This document shows, in pieces, positions 53,217-62,346 of a stretch of DNA of 64,000 nucleotides; the stretch's first letter is position 1; each line of letters opens with the position of its first letter. This DNA comes from Pectobacterium colocasium (GTDB lineage: Bacteria; Pseudomonadota; Gammaproteobacteria; Enterobacterales; Enterobacteriaceae). The notes under the pieces are model-generated. The model saw only the letters and a list, made by a program, of their open reading frames with translations, was not told the origin of the DNA and ran no database searches. Location: the NCBI RefSeq assembly GCF_020181655.1, contig NZ_CP084032.1, forward strand, positions 2,728,001 through 2,792,000. Reading direction: 5' to 3'. Position numbers and translations under genes: made by a program.

Positions 53217-53582
53217 TTACAGGTGACGAAAGCGGTTCTGAACGCCAAACGTCTCCGAGGTGACATAGCGCTCAATGTTACGCAGGCGCTGTTCGCTGGC
53301 CTGCAATGTCGCGTCCGCCTCATTCAGCAGTTGGCTGGGCGTTCGGGTCACCTTTTCATCCTCCCCCACCATTCCCGCCGGAGCCGGATCGAGCATAAAG
53401 GTCAGAATGATATAAGCCACGATGGTGAAAAAGAACAGGCCGAAAAACATCGACAGCACCACGATTATCCGCAGGAGCTTCACCGGCACGTCAAAATAAC
53501 GCGCTAAACCAGCACAAACCCCTTTCAGCATGCCCTCTTCCGGTATGCGGTATAACGTTTTACCTGACCACGTATTTTTCAT
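53217..53582 (-). CDS. pspC: Phage-shock protein C (PspC)
   Basis: A 121-residue inner-membrane sensor of the Psp response. The N-terminal PspC domain (LYRIPEEGMLKGVCAGLARY FDVPVKLLRIIVVLSM) precedes a long hydrophobic helix (FFGLFFFTIVAYIILTFMLD); the C-terminal part (QLLNEADATLQASEQRLRNIERYVTS) carries a leucine-zipper-like coiled coil that faces PspA. Its ATG overlaps the pspB stop. In E. coli pspD follows, but here the next DNA belongs to the CDI island and no pspD is found. Confidence 0.95.
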   Translation of the reverse strand: MKNTWSGKTLYRIPEEGMLKGVCAGLARYFDVPVKLLRIIVVLSMFFGLFFFTIVAYIILTFMLDPAPAGMVGEDEKVTRTPSQLLNEADATLQASEQRLRNIERYVTSETFGVQNRFRHL

Positions 53583-53806
53583 TACGATTTTCTCCAGTCT
53601 GGGTGTTCTGCATCCAGAATATCTTCCAGCGCTCTGATACGCTCACGCATGCGGTTGGACTCTTCCGTTAAGCGTGTCAGACGTTGCATATCATTTTGTC
53701 CCAGTTGAGCACTGTTTTTACGCTGGCTGTAATGTAGCCAAAGCCATATCGGTGCCACAAACAACATGAAAATGGTCAACGGAATGGCAAGAAACAACGC
53801 ACTCAT
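53582..53806 (-). CDS. pspB: Phage-shock protein B (PspB)
   Basis: 74 residues: one N-terminal membrane helix (FLAIPLTIFMLFVAPIWLWL) and a cytoplasmic helix with heptad pattern (DMQRLTRLTEESNRMRERIRALED). It works with PspC to sense inner-membrane damage and pull PspA away from PspF. Lies between pspA and pspC in the usual order. Confidence 0.95.
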   Translation of the reverse strand: MSALFLAIPLTIFMLFVAPIWLWLHYSQRKNSAQLGQNDMQRLTRLTEESNRMRERIRALEDILDAEHPDWRKS

Positions 53807-53893
53807 TGTGTCTCCTTAGTTATTATTCACACGCTGGTGGCTGCCGTTTTCTCACGACAGCCATCCGATGGCATCTATGCTTTATTCGTCTTA

Positions 53894-54559
53894 TTACTCT
53901 GCTGGCTTAACTTTAGCTTTAAGTGCTGCCAACTGCGCGCTGATTTCATCGTCCGCTTTCAGCTCGGCAAACTGCTGATCCAGCGATTTTTGTTTCCCTA
54001 GCCCGTGGCTTTCGGCTTCCGCTTCCATCGTGTCGATGCGGCGCTCGAACTGATCGAAACGTGCCATCGCTTCGTCCAGCTTACCGCTGTCCAACTGGCG
54101 GCGCACATCACGCGACGATGCCGCAGCCTGATGACGCAGCGTCAGCGCCTGCTGGCGAGCACGCGTTTCGCTTAATTTGTTTTCCAGTTCGCCGATTTCA
54201 CGCTTCATACGCTCCAGCGTTTCATCCACACTTTCGGCTTCATGCTGCAACACCGCAATCAGGTCGGTCAGCTTTTGCTTCTCAATCAGCGCGGCACGAG
54301 CCAGATCGTCTTTATCTTTACGCAGCGCCAGTTCCGCTTTTTCCTGCCATTGATCTTGCTGACCGTGAGCTTGTTCAATGCGGCGGGCAATCTGTTTCTT
54401 TTCTGCCAACGCCCGCGCCGAGGTCGAACGCACTTCAACCAGCGTATCTTCCATTTCCTGAATCATCAGCCGCACCAATTTCTGCGGATCTTCAGCTTTA
54501 TCCAGCAATGAATTGATGTTGGCGTTCACGATGTCGGCAAAACGAGAAAAAATACCCAT
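53894..54559 (-). CDS. pspA: Phage-shock protein A (PspA)
   Basis: A 221-residue, almost wholly helical coiled-coil protein of the PspA/IM30 (ESCRT-III-like) family, starting [20 protein letters not shown] with the amphipathic membrane-binding helix. It binds stressed inner membrane to limit proton leak, and in the resting state it inhibits PspF. First gene of the psp operon, transcribed from the sigma-54 promoter at 54650-54667, divergent from pspF. Confidence 0.97.
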   Translation of the reverse strand: MGIFSRFADIVNANINSLLDKAEDPQKLVRLMIQEMEDTLVEVRSTSARALAEKKQIARRIEQAHGQQDQWQEKAELALRKDKDDLARAALIEKQKLTDLIAVLQHEAESVDETLERMKREIGELENKLSETRARQQALTLRHQAAASSRDVRRQLDSGKLDEAMARFDQFERRIDTMEAEAESHGLGKQKSLDQQFAELKADDEISAQLAALKAKVKPAE

Positions 54560-54649
54560 AATTACATCCTCTTCATGATTTCCAGCGTCTGATTACGCCT
54601 GATTTATCACCGAGGCTGACCAAGCCAGCCGCGATCTCCCTATAGGTAT

Positions 54650-54667
54650 ATCAATAAGCATGCCAAC
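54650..54667 (-). promoter_or_regulatory. pspA: Sigma-54 promoter of pspA
   Basis: Minus-strand TTGGCATGCTTATTGAT has the -24 element TTGGCAT and -12 element TTGAT with the GG-to-TG spacing close to the consensus TGGCACG-N4-TTGCW. It lies about 100 bases before the pspA ATG with room for PspF sites between it and pspF. It corresponds to the E. coli pspA promoter. Confidence 0.75.
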
Positions 54668-54784
54668 TTTTAATTTCTTTTAACTAACTGAAAATAAAGA
54701 AATAGATAATTTTGACTATTTTTCTCTTTTCGTTAGATTAGTCAAATACGCTAACAGTTAGTAAAAATAACACGGTGGAACATC

Positions 54785-55774
54785 ATGCTTCAGGAAAAAG
54801 AGAATCTGCTGGGCGAAGCCAACAGCTTTTTGGAGGTACTGGAACAGGTGTCGCAACTGGCACAGTTGAATAAGCCCGTGCTGGTGATTGGTGAAAGGGG
54901 CACTGGTAAAGAGCTGATTGCCAGCCGCCTGCACTACCTTTCTCCGCGTTGGCAAGGGCCGTTCGTTTCTCTCAACTGTGCAGCACTCAACGAGAACCTG
55001 CTTGATTCCGAGCTATTTGGCCATGAAGCCGGTGCGTTTACCGGCGCGCAGAAGCGTCATCTGGGACGCTTCGAGCGCGCCGACGGTGGAACGCTGTTTT
55101 TGGATGAGCTCGCCACCGCGCCGATGCTGGTGCAGGAAAAATTACTACGAGTGATCGAATACGGCATGCTGGAGCGCGTCGGCGGCAGAGATCAGCTACA
55201 GGTAGATGTGCGACTGGTGTGCGCGACCAATGACGATCTTCCTGCGCTTGCCGCGAGCGGTAAATTCCGTGCGGACCTGCTCGACCGTCTGGCTTTTGAT
55301 GTCGTACAGCTCCCGCCGCTGCGCGAACGCCAGCAGGACATCATGCTGCTGGCCGATCACTTCGCAATTCAGATGTGTCGCGAATTGCATTTGCCGCTGT
55401 TTCCCGGTTTTACGCCCGCCGCGCGCGACACACTGCTGAATTACGGCTGGCCGGGCAATATTCGTGAGCTGAAAAACGTGGTTGAACGTTCGGTGTACCG
55501 CCACGGCGACAGCGAACAGCCTCTTGACGCCATCATTCTGAATCCCTTCCGCCGCACTCCCGCCGTTCAGGATATTTCCTCACAGGCGACAATCGGCCTG
55601 CCGGATTTACCGCTGGAGATGAAACCGTGGCTGTTGAAACAAGAGAGAAGCTTGATCGAACGGGCATTGAATCAGGCAAAATTTAACCAGCGTAAGGCCG
55701 CTGAACTGCTGGGATTAACCTACCACCAACTGCGTGGATTGCTGAAGAAACACGATATTGTGGTGAATGAATGA
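54785..55774 (+). CDS. pspF: Psp operon transcriptional activator PspF
   Basis: A 329-residue sigma-54 enhancer-binding protein lacking a receiver domain. AAA+ motifs: Walker A GERGTGKE (about residue 38), the sigma-54 loop GAFTGA (in GHEAGAFTGAQKRHL, about 83), Walker B GGTLFLDELATAP and the C-terminal Fis-type helix-turn-helix (FNQRKAAELLGLTYHQLRGL). It activates pspA and is held inactive by PspA. Start ATG at 54785, divergent from pspA. Confidence 0.97.
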   Translation: MLQEKENLLGEANSFLEVLEQVSQLAQLNKPVLVIGERGTGKELIASRLHYLSPRWQGPFVSLNCAALNENLLDSELFGHEAGAFTGAQKRHLGRFERADGGTLFLDELATAPMLVQEKLLRVIEYGMLERVGGRDQLQVDVRLVCATNDDLPALAASGKFRADLLDRLAFDVVQLPPLRERQQDIMLLADHFAIQMCRELHLPLFPGFTPAARDTLLNYGWPGNIRELKNVVERSVYRHGDSEQPLDAIILNPFRRTPAVQDISSQATIGLPDLPLEMKPWLLKQERSLIERALNQAKFNQRKAAELLGLTYHQLRGLLKKHDIVVNE

Positions 55775-55790
55775 AGTCTGGAAAGAAAAG

Positions 55791-55810
55791 GCGGGCGAAT
55801 TCACGCCCGC
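55791..55810 (+). terminator. Hairpin after pspF
   Basis: GCGGGC (55791-55796), GAATTCAC loop, GCCCGC (55805-55810). No strong T run. Probably the pspF 3' end. Confidence 0.5.
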
Positions 55811-55820
55811 AGAGTAAGTC

Positions 55821-55836
55821 ATGCCGATCGTTTAAG
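55821..55836. repeat. Solitary 16-bp copy of an IS4-family terminal repeat
   Basis: ATGCCGATCGTTTAAG here is identical to bases 60586-60601, the left terminal inverted repeat of the IS4-family element. No other part of the element is next to it. It marks either a remnant of a second insertion or a misplaced end. Confidence 0.7.
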
Positions 55837-55857
55837 CATCAAGATACACGGGCCGAC

Positions 55858-55896
55858 CACAGGGGGGAGGCCTCCCTACGGATACCTCCCCCTGTG
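55858..55896. terminator. Strong hairpin between pspF and celV
   Basis: CACAGGGGGGAGG (55858-55870) pairs with CCTCCCCCTGTG (55885-55896), one bulged G. Likely a bidirectional barrier for the convergent pspF and cellulase transcripts; T runs are poor. Confidence 0.6.
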
Positions 55897-55955
55897 CTTC
55901 CCCTAATACCAGGCTTAAGTGACCGTATTACGATTAATACGTTAACAGCACACGG

Positions 55956-57473
55956 TTACGGCTCGACGCCCCATACCAGCGTACCTTTATCGTGCACGGT
56001 GATCTTATCCCAGTTCGTGTAGCTCGTAACGTTAGCACCGTATGAATAGTCATTCGTTTCATTCACGTTGCTCCAGTCACCGGCGTGAATACGCACCTGT
56101 ACTTCACCGGTTTCCGCGCCAGGCTGAAGAGAACCGGCTCCGCTGCTGAAGGTCACCAGAACGTAGCGGTTAGCCTTATCAGTGCTGGCGGCAGGGGTGC
56201 CTGTGCTGGTCACGATGTTTTGCGGACCGACGTTCGCCCAGTCAACAAAGAGGTTCGCACCAGGTTTGCCATCATCATGGAAGTAGTAGCGCACTTGCAG
56301 ATCGCTCAGTTTGATCGGCGTACTTCCAGTATTTTTGATGTTGACAGCCATACGAATCGCATCATCAGAAGGGTTGTTATCCACATTACGATATTGCAGT
56401 ACGATGTCACCCGTGGTTCCACTACCTGGATTAGTCGGTTCCGTTGGCGTGGTTGGCGTATCGCCGCCGCTTAGGTTCGCCGCCGCACGAATCTGCTCTC
56501 TGACAAATTTCCCTGACGTTGAGAGATTTTGCTCCGTCCAACCGCCTGATTTGCTCGCTCCCGGCGCCAGCGCAGCGGAGGCCTCGGCTTTGTCGGTAAG
56601 CGACCAATTCACCCAGCTCACACCGCGGTTATTCAGGAAATCGATCCAGGTCTGCGATTCAGGCAGGAACGGTCCGCCCCCACCGGATGCATCGCTGGTG
56701 CCCCACTCGCTGACAAAAATCGCCGCGCCGCGGCTTTGTGCATAGTCAATGCGGTCGCGCAGGAACTGCCCGTGCGTGCCCGCATAGAAATGCAGCGCGT
56801 ACAGCGTATTCGGATCGGGCAACTGATTATCCGCCGCGTCATGAATATCCTGACTCCAGGTGCCCGTACCGACGATAATGAGGTTATCGGGATCTTTGCT
56901 ACGGATGGTGTCAGTCACTTCCAGCGCATAAGGTCGAATCTGCCCGTTCCATGTTACGCCGCCGTTGGGTTCATTGGCGATTTCATAAATCACGTTCGGC
57001 GAATTACCATACAGCCCTGCCATTTCGGCAAAGAAGGTTTTTGCCTGTGCTTTATAAATATTAGGATCGTTGTCTGACAAGATATGCCAGTCGATGATGA
57101 TGTAAACGCCGAGGCTTTGTGCCGCCGCAACGGCCTCTTTTACCTTATTGGCAAGGGAAGGATTAGCGATATAGCCACCGTCTGCCGTATACATCGCCAC
57201 ACGGAATACGTTAATCCCCCAGTCGTCACGCAGCCATTTCATCGAGTCCTTGTTGACATAATCACCAAACCACTGCAAACCGTGCGAACTCACTCCTCGC
57301 AGTTGCACCCTTTTTCCCTGTTCATCCACCAGTTGTCCATTTTCAATGGACAACTGACCATGCGTTTCCACCGGCGTGGCGGATAATGCTGAGAAACTGA
57401 GCGACATGCCCAGTGCTGCGGTTACTACACCTAACGTCAATTTCCTGACGAGTTGATTCCTTCTGATCCACAT
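55956..57473 (-). CDS. celV: Secreted endoglucanase (GH5 with C-terminal CBM3), CelV-type
   Basis: Start ATG at 57473 with AAGGAAT upstream gives 505 residues and a good signal peptide ([20 protein letters not shown] ... LSATP); earlier ATGs give a long non-signal extension. GH5 catalytic domain about 40-330: acid/base Glu in [11 protein letters not shown], nucleophile Glu in [11 protein letters not shown], and the early motif [14 protein letters not shown] Thr/Pro linker ([20 protein letters not shown]) leads to a family 3 carbohydrate-binding module ([20 protein letters not shown] ... [20 protein letters not shown]). It cuts beta-1,4-glucan in plant cell walls and is normally exported by the type II (Out) system. 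A virulence-type enzyme of soft-rot bacteria. Confidence 0.94.
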   Translation of the reverse strand: MWIRRNQLVRKLTLGVVTAALGMSLSFSALSATPVETHGQLSIENGQLVDEQGKRVQLRGVSSHGLQWFGDYVNKDSMKWLRDDWGINVFRVAMYTADGGYIANPSLANKVKEAVAAAQSLGVYIIIDWHILSDNDPNIYKAQAKTFFAEMAGLYGNSPNVIYEIANEPNGGVTWNGQIRPYALEVTDTIRSKDPDNLIIVGTGTWSQDIHDAADNQLPDPNTLYALHFYAGTHGQFLRDRIDYAQSRGAAIFVSEWGTSDASGGGGPFLPESQTWIDFLNNRGVSWVNWSLTDKAEASAALAPGASKSGGWTEQNLSTSGKFVREQIRAAANLSGGDTPTTPTEPTNPGSGTTGDIVLQYRNVDNNPSDDAIRMAVNIKNTGSTPIKLSDLQVRYYFHDDGKPGANLFVDWANVGPQNIVTSTGTPAASTDKANRYVLVTFSSGAGSLQPGAETGEVQVRIHAGDWSNVNETNDYSYGANVTSYTNWDKITVHDKGTLVWGVEP

Positions 57474-57769
57474 ATTCCTTATCTCCATTGTGAACACCCA
57501 TGATCTTGGGTACAGGCATGATAAGGGAGATTTTTGCTCCCGCAAATAATTTAAGAAATATCCCAATGATATTGATTTTATTAATTATTCACAGAAAAAT
57601 AGTAAGCATATAATGTTGTTGCCCTTGCCAAAATATGCGCAGCTCATTTTCGTCATCCGCCGTTGCTTCATATCCGAACCGGAATGAAGAACGCGCGGCC
57701 TTAAGCGCGCGCGTCCAGAAAGATAACGTGCTTACCATCCTGATTGCAGTGGCGTGGCCTTAGCGCGTT
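57474..57769. other. Intergenic region between celV and the leuA-like gene
   Basis: About 300 bases with the celV promoter, AT-rich near 57560-57620. A CGCGC/GCGCG inverted repeat at about 57692-57709 may belong to the end of the leuA-like transcript. No ORF supported. Confidence 0.4.
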
Positions 57770-59449
57770 TTATCTCCCAGCGATATCCCCGACCGCCGGA
57801 AATCTGGCTGCGGCGCTCAGTACCGCCAGCACCGAAGCCGTGATGATGTTCGGATGTCTCCCAACACCGAAGCGCGATCCCGGTACACCGGGCAATGCGG
57901 CTTCGACAATGGCTAACGCGACGGCATCCGCCCCTGCTCCCAGACTGCGCTCCTCATAGCTGTCGATACGCAGCGGTAACCCCAGCGCGTCCACCGTAGC
58001 GGAGATCGGGCCATTCCCCTTTCCCCGATAGTTTTGTGGCGAACCGTTGGCATCAATGAGTTCCAAATCAATCGCCTGCCCTTCGGGATGGTCTGACAGG
58101 TGATGTGCACGGTAGATAAAACCCGGTTGATCAAGAACCGGAGAGAGGTAAGTCTGTTGGAAAACCTCCCAAATGTTCTCGCTGCTCAGTTCGGTTTCAC
58201 TGGTTTCCGCCAGTGCCTGAACGATAGCACTGAACTCCACTTGCATACGACGTGGCATAACAATGCCATGATCGCGTTGCAGCAGAAAAGCGATGCCGCC
58301 CTTACCAGATTGGCTGTTAACACGCACGATACTGTCATAGGTGCGCCCCAGATCCTGAGGATCGATAGGCAGGTATGGGACGCGCCACGGTGCGTCTGAA
58401 TGCTGTGCGGCAAACCCCTTGGCGATAGCGTCCTGATGCGAACCGGAGAATGCCGTGAAAACCAGGTCTCCGACATAGGGATGACGCGGATGGATAGGCA
58501 GCGCGGTACAATCCTCAGCCACGCGAGCCACAGCGGCAATGTCAGAGAAGTCCAAACCGGGTGAGATGCCCTGGGTGTACAGGTTTAACGCCATCGTCAC
58601 CAGATCAAGATTGCCGCTGCGCTCGCCATTTCCAAACAGGCAACCTTCGACCCGCTGAGCACCTGCCAGCAACGCCAGTTCCGCACAGGCGATGCCAGTG
58701 CCGCGATCATTGTGTGGATGAACGGACAGCACGATGTGCTCGCGCCGCGCCAGACGCTGGTGCATCCATTCGATCTGGTCCGCGAAAACATTGGGCGTCG
58801 AGACTTCTACCGTTGTTGGCAGATTAATGATCATCGGGCGCTGCGGTCCCGCATCCCAGGCTCTGATGGCCGCGTTGCAGAGCAGCAGGGAAACATCCAG
58901 TTCGGCCATGCAAAAAGTCTCTGGAGAATACTGGAGAACCCACTGCGTTTGGGGATGCTCTGCCGTTAACTGTTTCAGCAGCGCAATATGATGCTCGACC
59001 ATCTCGACGATCTGCGCCACGCTCATACCAAACACGATCTCACGCCAGGCGGGGGCAATGGCATTGTAAAAATGAACAATCACTCGTCGCGCGCCAGCCA
59101 CACTGCGTACCGTTTCTTTCACCAGATCATCACGCAGTTGGGTAATGACCATCGGCGTCACGTCTTCGGGTATCAGGTCGGCATCAATTAAGTGGCGCAC
59201 GATTTCAAAATCGGTGCGTGATGCAGAGGGAAATCCAACTTCAATCTCCTTAAAGCCGATACGCACCAATTCCTGAAACAGATGCAGCTTACGTTCACGG
59301 TTCATGGGTTCGAAGAGCGCCTGATTGCCATCACGCAGATCCGTAGAGAGCCAGACAGGAGCGCACGTCAAAGTACGCGACGGCCATTGGCGGTCGGCCA
59401 AATCAACAGGGGGAAAGGGGCGATACTTTTGCGAAGGATCGGTCAACAT
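57770..59449 (-). CDS. leuA: 2-isopropylmalate synthase (LeuA type 2)
   Basis: A 559-residue enzyme condensing acetyl-CoA with 2-oxoisovalerate. The metal-binding and catalytic motifs are STDLRDGNQALFEPM (near 35-50), VHPHNDRGTGIACAELALLA and GCLFGNGERSGNLDLVTMA, with the C-terminal regulatory-type domain after about 430. It belongs to the long LeuA form that is not the leuABCD gene of enterobacteria, so it is probably a second copy with a private regulator: the AraC-type gene is divergent. GGAG six bases upstream of the ATG at 59449. May serve leucine synthesis under special conditions or a related chain-extension reaction. Confidence 0.88.
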   Translation of the reverse strand: MLTDPSQKYRPFPPVDLADRQWPSRTLTCAPVWLSTDLRDGNQALFEPMNRERKLHLFQELVRIGFKEIEVGFPSASRTDFEIVRHLIDADLIPEDVTPMVITQLRDDLVKETVRSVAGARRVIVHFYNAIAPAWREIVFGMSVAQIVEMVEHHIALLKQLTAEHPQTQWVLQYSPETFCMAELDVSLLLCNAAIRAWDAGPQRPMIINLPTTVEVSTPNVFADQIEWMHQRLARREHIVLSVHPHNDRGTGIACAELALLAGAQRVEGCLFGNGERSGNLDLVTMALNLYTQGISPGLDFSDIAAVARVAEDCTALPIHPRHPYVGDLVFTAFSGSHQDAIAKGFAAQHSDAPWRVPYLPIDPQDLGRTYDSIVRVNSQSGKGGIAFLLQRDHGIVMPRRMQVEFSAIVQALAETSETELSSENIWEVFQQTYLSPVLDQPGFIYRAHHLSDHPEGQAIDLELIDANGSPQNYRGKGNGPISATVDALGLPLRIDSYEERSLGAGADAVALAIVEAALPGVPGSRFGVGRHPNIITASVLAVLSAAARFPAVGDIAGR

Positions 59450-59465
59450 AACAATCTCCAGGGAA

Positions 59466-59555
59466 TCAATAGAACCTGATCCCCGGACTCAAGAAAAGCG
59501 GACCGGCGTCGGGGTCAGGAAGAAGCAGGATGGTGCATGATGCGAACGTATGCAT
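59466..59555 (-). CDS. Possible leader peptide of the leuA-like gene
   Basis: 29 codons, MHTFASCTILLLPDPDAGPL FLSPGIRFY, ending 17 bases before the leuA-like ATG. It has three consecutive Leu codons and lies inside GC-rich complementary segments (GACCCCGAC with GTCGGGGTC, and CCCCGAC with a later GTCCGGGG), as in amino-acid attenuators. Ribosome-binding site weak and no clear T-run terminator, so the call is tentative. Confidence 0.3.
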   Translation of the reverse strand: MHTFASCTILLLPDPDAGPLFLSPGIRFY

Positions 59556-59725
59556 ACCGACCCCGACCGAGAGACAATCGTCGTAACGAACAGGAATAAT
59601 GGCTGGACGGCAGCATGTACGAGAGACTCAAGGTTGTCATTACACGTCCATATTAGGTTTGCACAATTCGTCCATCTACATGAAAATAGACATTCAATTG
59701 TTTGTTTTGGACAAAGTGAATCGAT

Positions 59726-60535
59726 ATGGGTTTTTCTTCCCCCGGAGACGGTGGACACGCGCTTGACTTAAACGCGGCCGAAGCTTCAGAGCTGCCTGTC
59801 ACGGGGGTCTCCATGCATTACCCGCAGGGGCATGTGGTTCCCATGCACCACCACCGCAGAGGTCATCTGATTTATGCGGATAGTGGACTGGTGCAGGTGG
59901 AGGCGCCAACCGGACAATGGCTGGTTCCGCCCACCTCTGCCGTATGGCTGCGTCCAGGTGTTCCCCATCGCCTGATCATTCCGGTCGCTTCACAGGCAAA
60001 TGGCATCTTCGTGCGTGAAGATATGTGTACACAACTGCCTACCGCAGACTGTGTCGTACGCGTGTCTGGGTTGGCCAGAGAATTGATAGCCCGACTCACC
60101 GATGCAGACAGTCACGCAACCACGCCGCGCTATACGCAACTGCTAGGAGAGCTATTAATCGAGGAACTGCGCACAACGCCACATCTCCCCTTTCATCTGC
60201 CCTGGCCACAAGACATGCAGATACAGACGGTTTGCCAGATACTCATGAGCGACCCAGGTGATACCGCGACGGCAGACGACTGGGCTGGAAAGTTGGCGAT
60301 TAGCGGCAAAACCTTTCATCGCCGCTTTCTGAAAAGCACAGGGATGACGTTCGGCAAGTGGCGTCAACAGTTGCGTCTAATGTCATCATTGACCCTGCTG
60401 GTGCAAGGTGCCCCCATCACTCAGGTTGCCCTGAGCAGCGGTTACGACAGCCACAGTGCCTATACGACGGCATTCAGAAAACAGTTCGGGCAGTCGCCAT
60501 CGGCATTTATGGGCGACAGACGGCGCAACACATAG
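59726..60535 (+). CDS. AraC-family regulator (cupin plus helix-turn-helix)
   Basis: A 269-residue regulator: N-terminal cupin sensor with HYPQGHVVPMHHHRRGHLIY and PPTSAVWLRPGVPHRLII, C-terminal double helix-turn-helix (LAISGKTFHRRFLKSTGMTF and ITQVALSSGYDSHSAYTTAF RKQFGQSPSAF). The layout resembles NimR/YeaM-type regulators. Divergent from the leuA-like gene with about 275 bp between, so it likely controls it and perhaps itself. The ligand is unknown. Its 3' end is followed by a terminator that an IS element has split. Confidence 0.88.
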   Translation: MGFSSPGDGGHALDLNAAEASELPVTGVSMHYPQGHVVPMHHHRRGHLIYADSGLVQVEAPTGQWLVPPTSAVWLRPGVPHRLIIPVASQANGIFVREDMCTQLPTADCVVRVSGLARELIARLTDADSHATTPRYTQLLGELLIEELRTTPHLPFHLPWPQDMQIQTVCQILMSDPGDTATADDWAGKLAISGKTFHRRFLKSTGMTFGKWRQQLRLMSSLTLLVQGAPITQVALSSGYDSHSAYTTAFRKQFGQSPSAFMGDRRRNT

Positions 60536-60561
60536 CGCCGTCACAGGAAGGGCTGAGAACA

Positions 60562-60584
60562 AAAAAAAAGCCAGCACATAGGCT
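60562..60584. terminator. Left half of a terminator split by IS4 (A-run plus stem, with target duplication)
   Basis: AAAAAAAAA then AGCCAGCACATAGGCT. Joining the sequence across the IS and removing one target copy gives AGCCAGC-ACATAG-GCTGGCT, a perfect 7-bp stem with an adjacent A run, i.e. a minus-strand rho-independent terminator. The other half is at 61996-62014. Confidence 0.7.
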
Positions 60585-61995
60585 AATGCCGATCGTTTAA
60601 GGATTAGTTGAACGATCCAGCCGTTGGTGTAAAAAAGGTTCATGACATTCATGGACCTTTTTTTATGCAACTTTCTCAGGCTCTTGGCATTATCAATCTT
60701 ACTGCGCCGGAACAGATTCACACTCTGGCTGATCTCCTACCCGTTAGCATGATTGAACAGGCATTAACGCTCACTGATACCGTCACGCTGCGCAAGCGAA
60801 AACTCCCCCTTGAGTCCATGGTGTGGCTGGTTATTGGCATGGCCGTATTCAATCAGCGCCCTCTTTCCCACATCGTTAATCTCATGGATATCGCTGATCG
60901 CTCAGGCACCCCGTTCGTCGCCCCCAGTTCAGTCATACAACGGCGGCAGACGCTCGGTGAGGCTGCTGTCAGAGAACTGTTTGATATCACACAACGACAC
61001 TGGAACGAACAGGCTCAGCACCCACAATGGCATGGGCTTAACCTCTTTGCCGTCGACGGTGTGGTCTGGCAAACGCAGGATACACCGGAAAATGAGGCGG
61101 CCTTCGGCAAGGCCTCCAATCAGCACGGCGACAAGGGTTACCCGCAGGTGAGAATGGCTTGCCTGATGGAACTGAGCAGTCATCTGATAACTGCCAGTGC
61201 GTTCGGCCGCTACGATGTCAACGAGATGCGGCTGGCAGCAGAGCTGACCGGAAAAACACCAGATAACAGCATAACCCTGTTCGACAAAGGGTTTTACTCC
61301 GTCGGTTTACTGCATCACTGGCGAACAGCAGGGGAAAATCGGCACTGGCTGCTGCCGTTGAAGAAAAATACGCAATACGAAGTGATAAGCAAGCTGGGCA
61401 GGCAAGACAGACTGGTACGGATAAAGACATCGCCGCAGGCGCGTAAACAATGGGCGACGCTGCCGGAGAGCATCACAGCGCGGTTGTTAACGAAGACGAT
61501 AGAAGGAAAAACGCGAGAGGTGCTGACGTCACTGACGGACCCGATGCGTTATCCGGCGGCGGAGGTGAACGCCCTTTACGCTCACCGATGGGAAATCGAG
61601 TTGGGATATCGCGAGGCGAAACAAGGCTTGCTGGGTAACAGGTGGCATTTACGGAGCAGACTGCCGGAAATGGTGAGGCAGGAGTTGTGGGGCGTGCTGC
61701 TGACGTACAATCTGGTGCGTTATCAGATGGTGAAAATGGCGTTTACGCTGAAAGGAGATTACCTGCCGTATCAGTTGAGCTTCAGCGGCGCCCTGACGGA
61801 AATCTGGCGATTACTTATCGGTCTGCCGGGTTCATCACCGGGTGCGATACCAGGACATCTGAAGCATTTTTATGAGCAGGCAATCTATCTGGTATTGCCG
61901 TTAAGAAGGGAGCGAAGTTACCCCCGAGAAATCAGGGGAAGACGAGCGAAATATCCGTTAAAAAACAATGCCGGTCACCTTAAGTGACCGGCATT
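60585..61995 (+). mobile_element. IS4-family insertion sequence (1411 bp)
   Basis: Terminal inverted repeats of about 18 bp (AATGCCGATCGTTTAAGG at the left, CCTTAAGTGACCGGCATT at the right; three mismatches). Perfect 12-bp target duplication AGCACATAGGCT at 60573-60584 and 61996-62007, in the 11-13 bp range known for IS4. One full-length transposase gene fills it. Complete and possibly active. Confidence 0.96.
60665..61987 (+). CDS. IS4-family transposase
   Basis: The ATG at 60665 (MQLSQALGIINLTAPEQIHT) gives 440 residues, close to the E. coli IS4 protein (442); the frame is open 19 codons further up without homology. DDE catalytic parts: LFAVDGVVWQTQDTPEN (first Asp), ITLFDKGFYSVGLL (second Asp) and the IS4 Y-(2)-R-(3)-E-(6)-K box in ELGYREAKQGLLGNRWHLRS. 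No internal stops. It ends eight bases before the right terminal repeat tip. Confidence 0.95.
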   Translation: MQLSQALGIINLTAPEQIHTLADLLPVSMIEQALTLTDTVTLRKRKLPLESMVWLVIGMAVFNQRPLSHIVNLMDIADRSGTPFVAPSSVIQRRQTLGEAAVRELFDITQRHWNEQAQHPQWHGLNLFAVDGVVWQTQDTPENEAAFGKASNQHGDKGYPQVRMACLMELSSHLITASAFGRYDVNEMRLAAELTGKTPDNSITLFDKGFYSVGLLHHWRTAGENRHWLLPLKKNTQYEVISKLGRQDRLVRIKTSPQARKQWATLPESITARLLTKTIEGKTREVLTSLTDPMRYPAAEVNALYAHRWEIELGYREAKQGLLGNRWHLRSRLPEMVRQELWGVLLTYNLVRYQMVKMAFTLKGDYLPYQLSFSGALTEIWRLLIGLPGSSPGAIPGHLKHFYEQAIYLVLPLRRERSYPREIRGRRAKYPLKNNAGHLK

Positions 61996-62007
61996 AGCAC
62001 ATAGGCT

Positions 62008-62346
62008 GGCTAAAATAATACTGGAAGCAATGTGAGCAATGTCGTGCTCTCCTTCAGTGCCTGCGAGAAGCCACTGCTGAAGTGCGAAAATGATGATAAT
62101 AGTTATCAGTATCATCTGTAAAGCACTTTGTTGAGAATTTTTCTCATTTCCATACTGACTATAGGGTTCTTTCCATCGTAACTCACAGCAGAAATACCGT
62201 TAGAATAGGATGACTTCTCTCCCCTCTGCTGACAGTGCTGGTGGCTTAAGCGGTTGGAAAGTCGCCAGACGCGCATAACAAGAGTGGGGAGGATGCCAAG
62301 AGTACGATACACTCTGTCTATAACCGTATTGACTGAAAAATCCCGT
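62008..62346. other. Intergenic region between the IS4 element and sapA
   Basis: About 340 bases. It completes the split terminator (61996-62014). A 66-codon minus-strand frame (62112-62312) has no ribosome-binding site or family and is not called. The sapA promoter should lie in the last 100 bases; an in-frame ATG at 62293 is possible but its GGGGAGG touches the codon. Confidence 0.4.
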
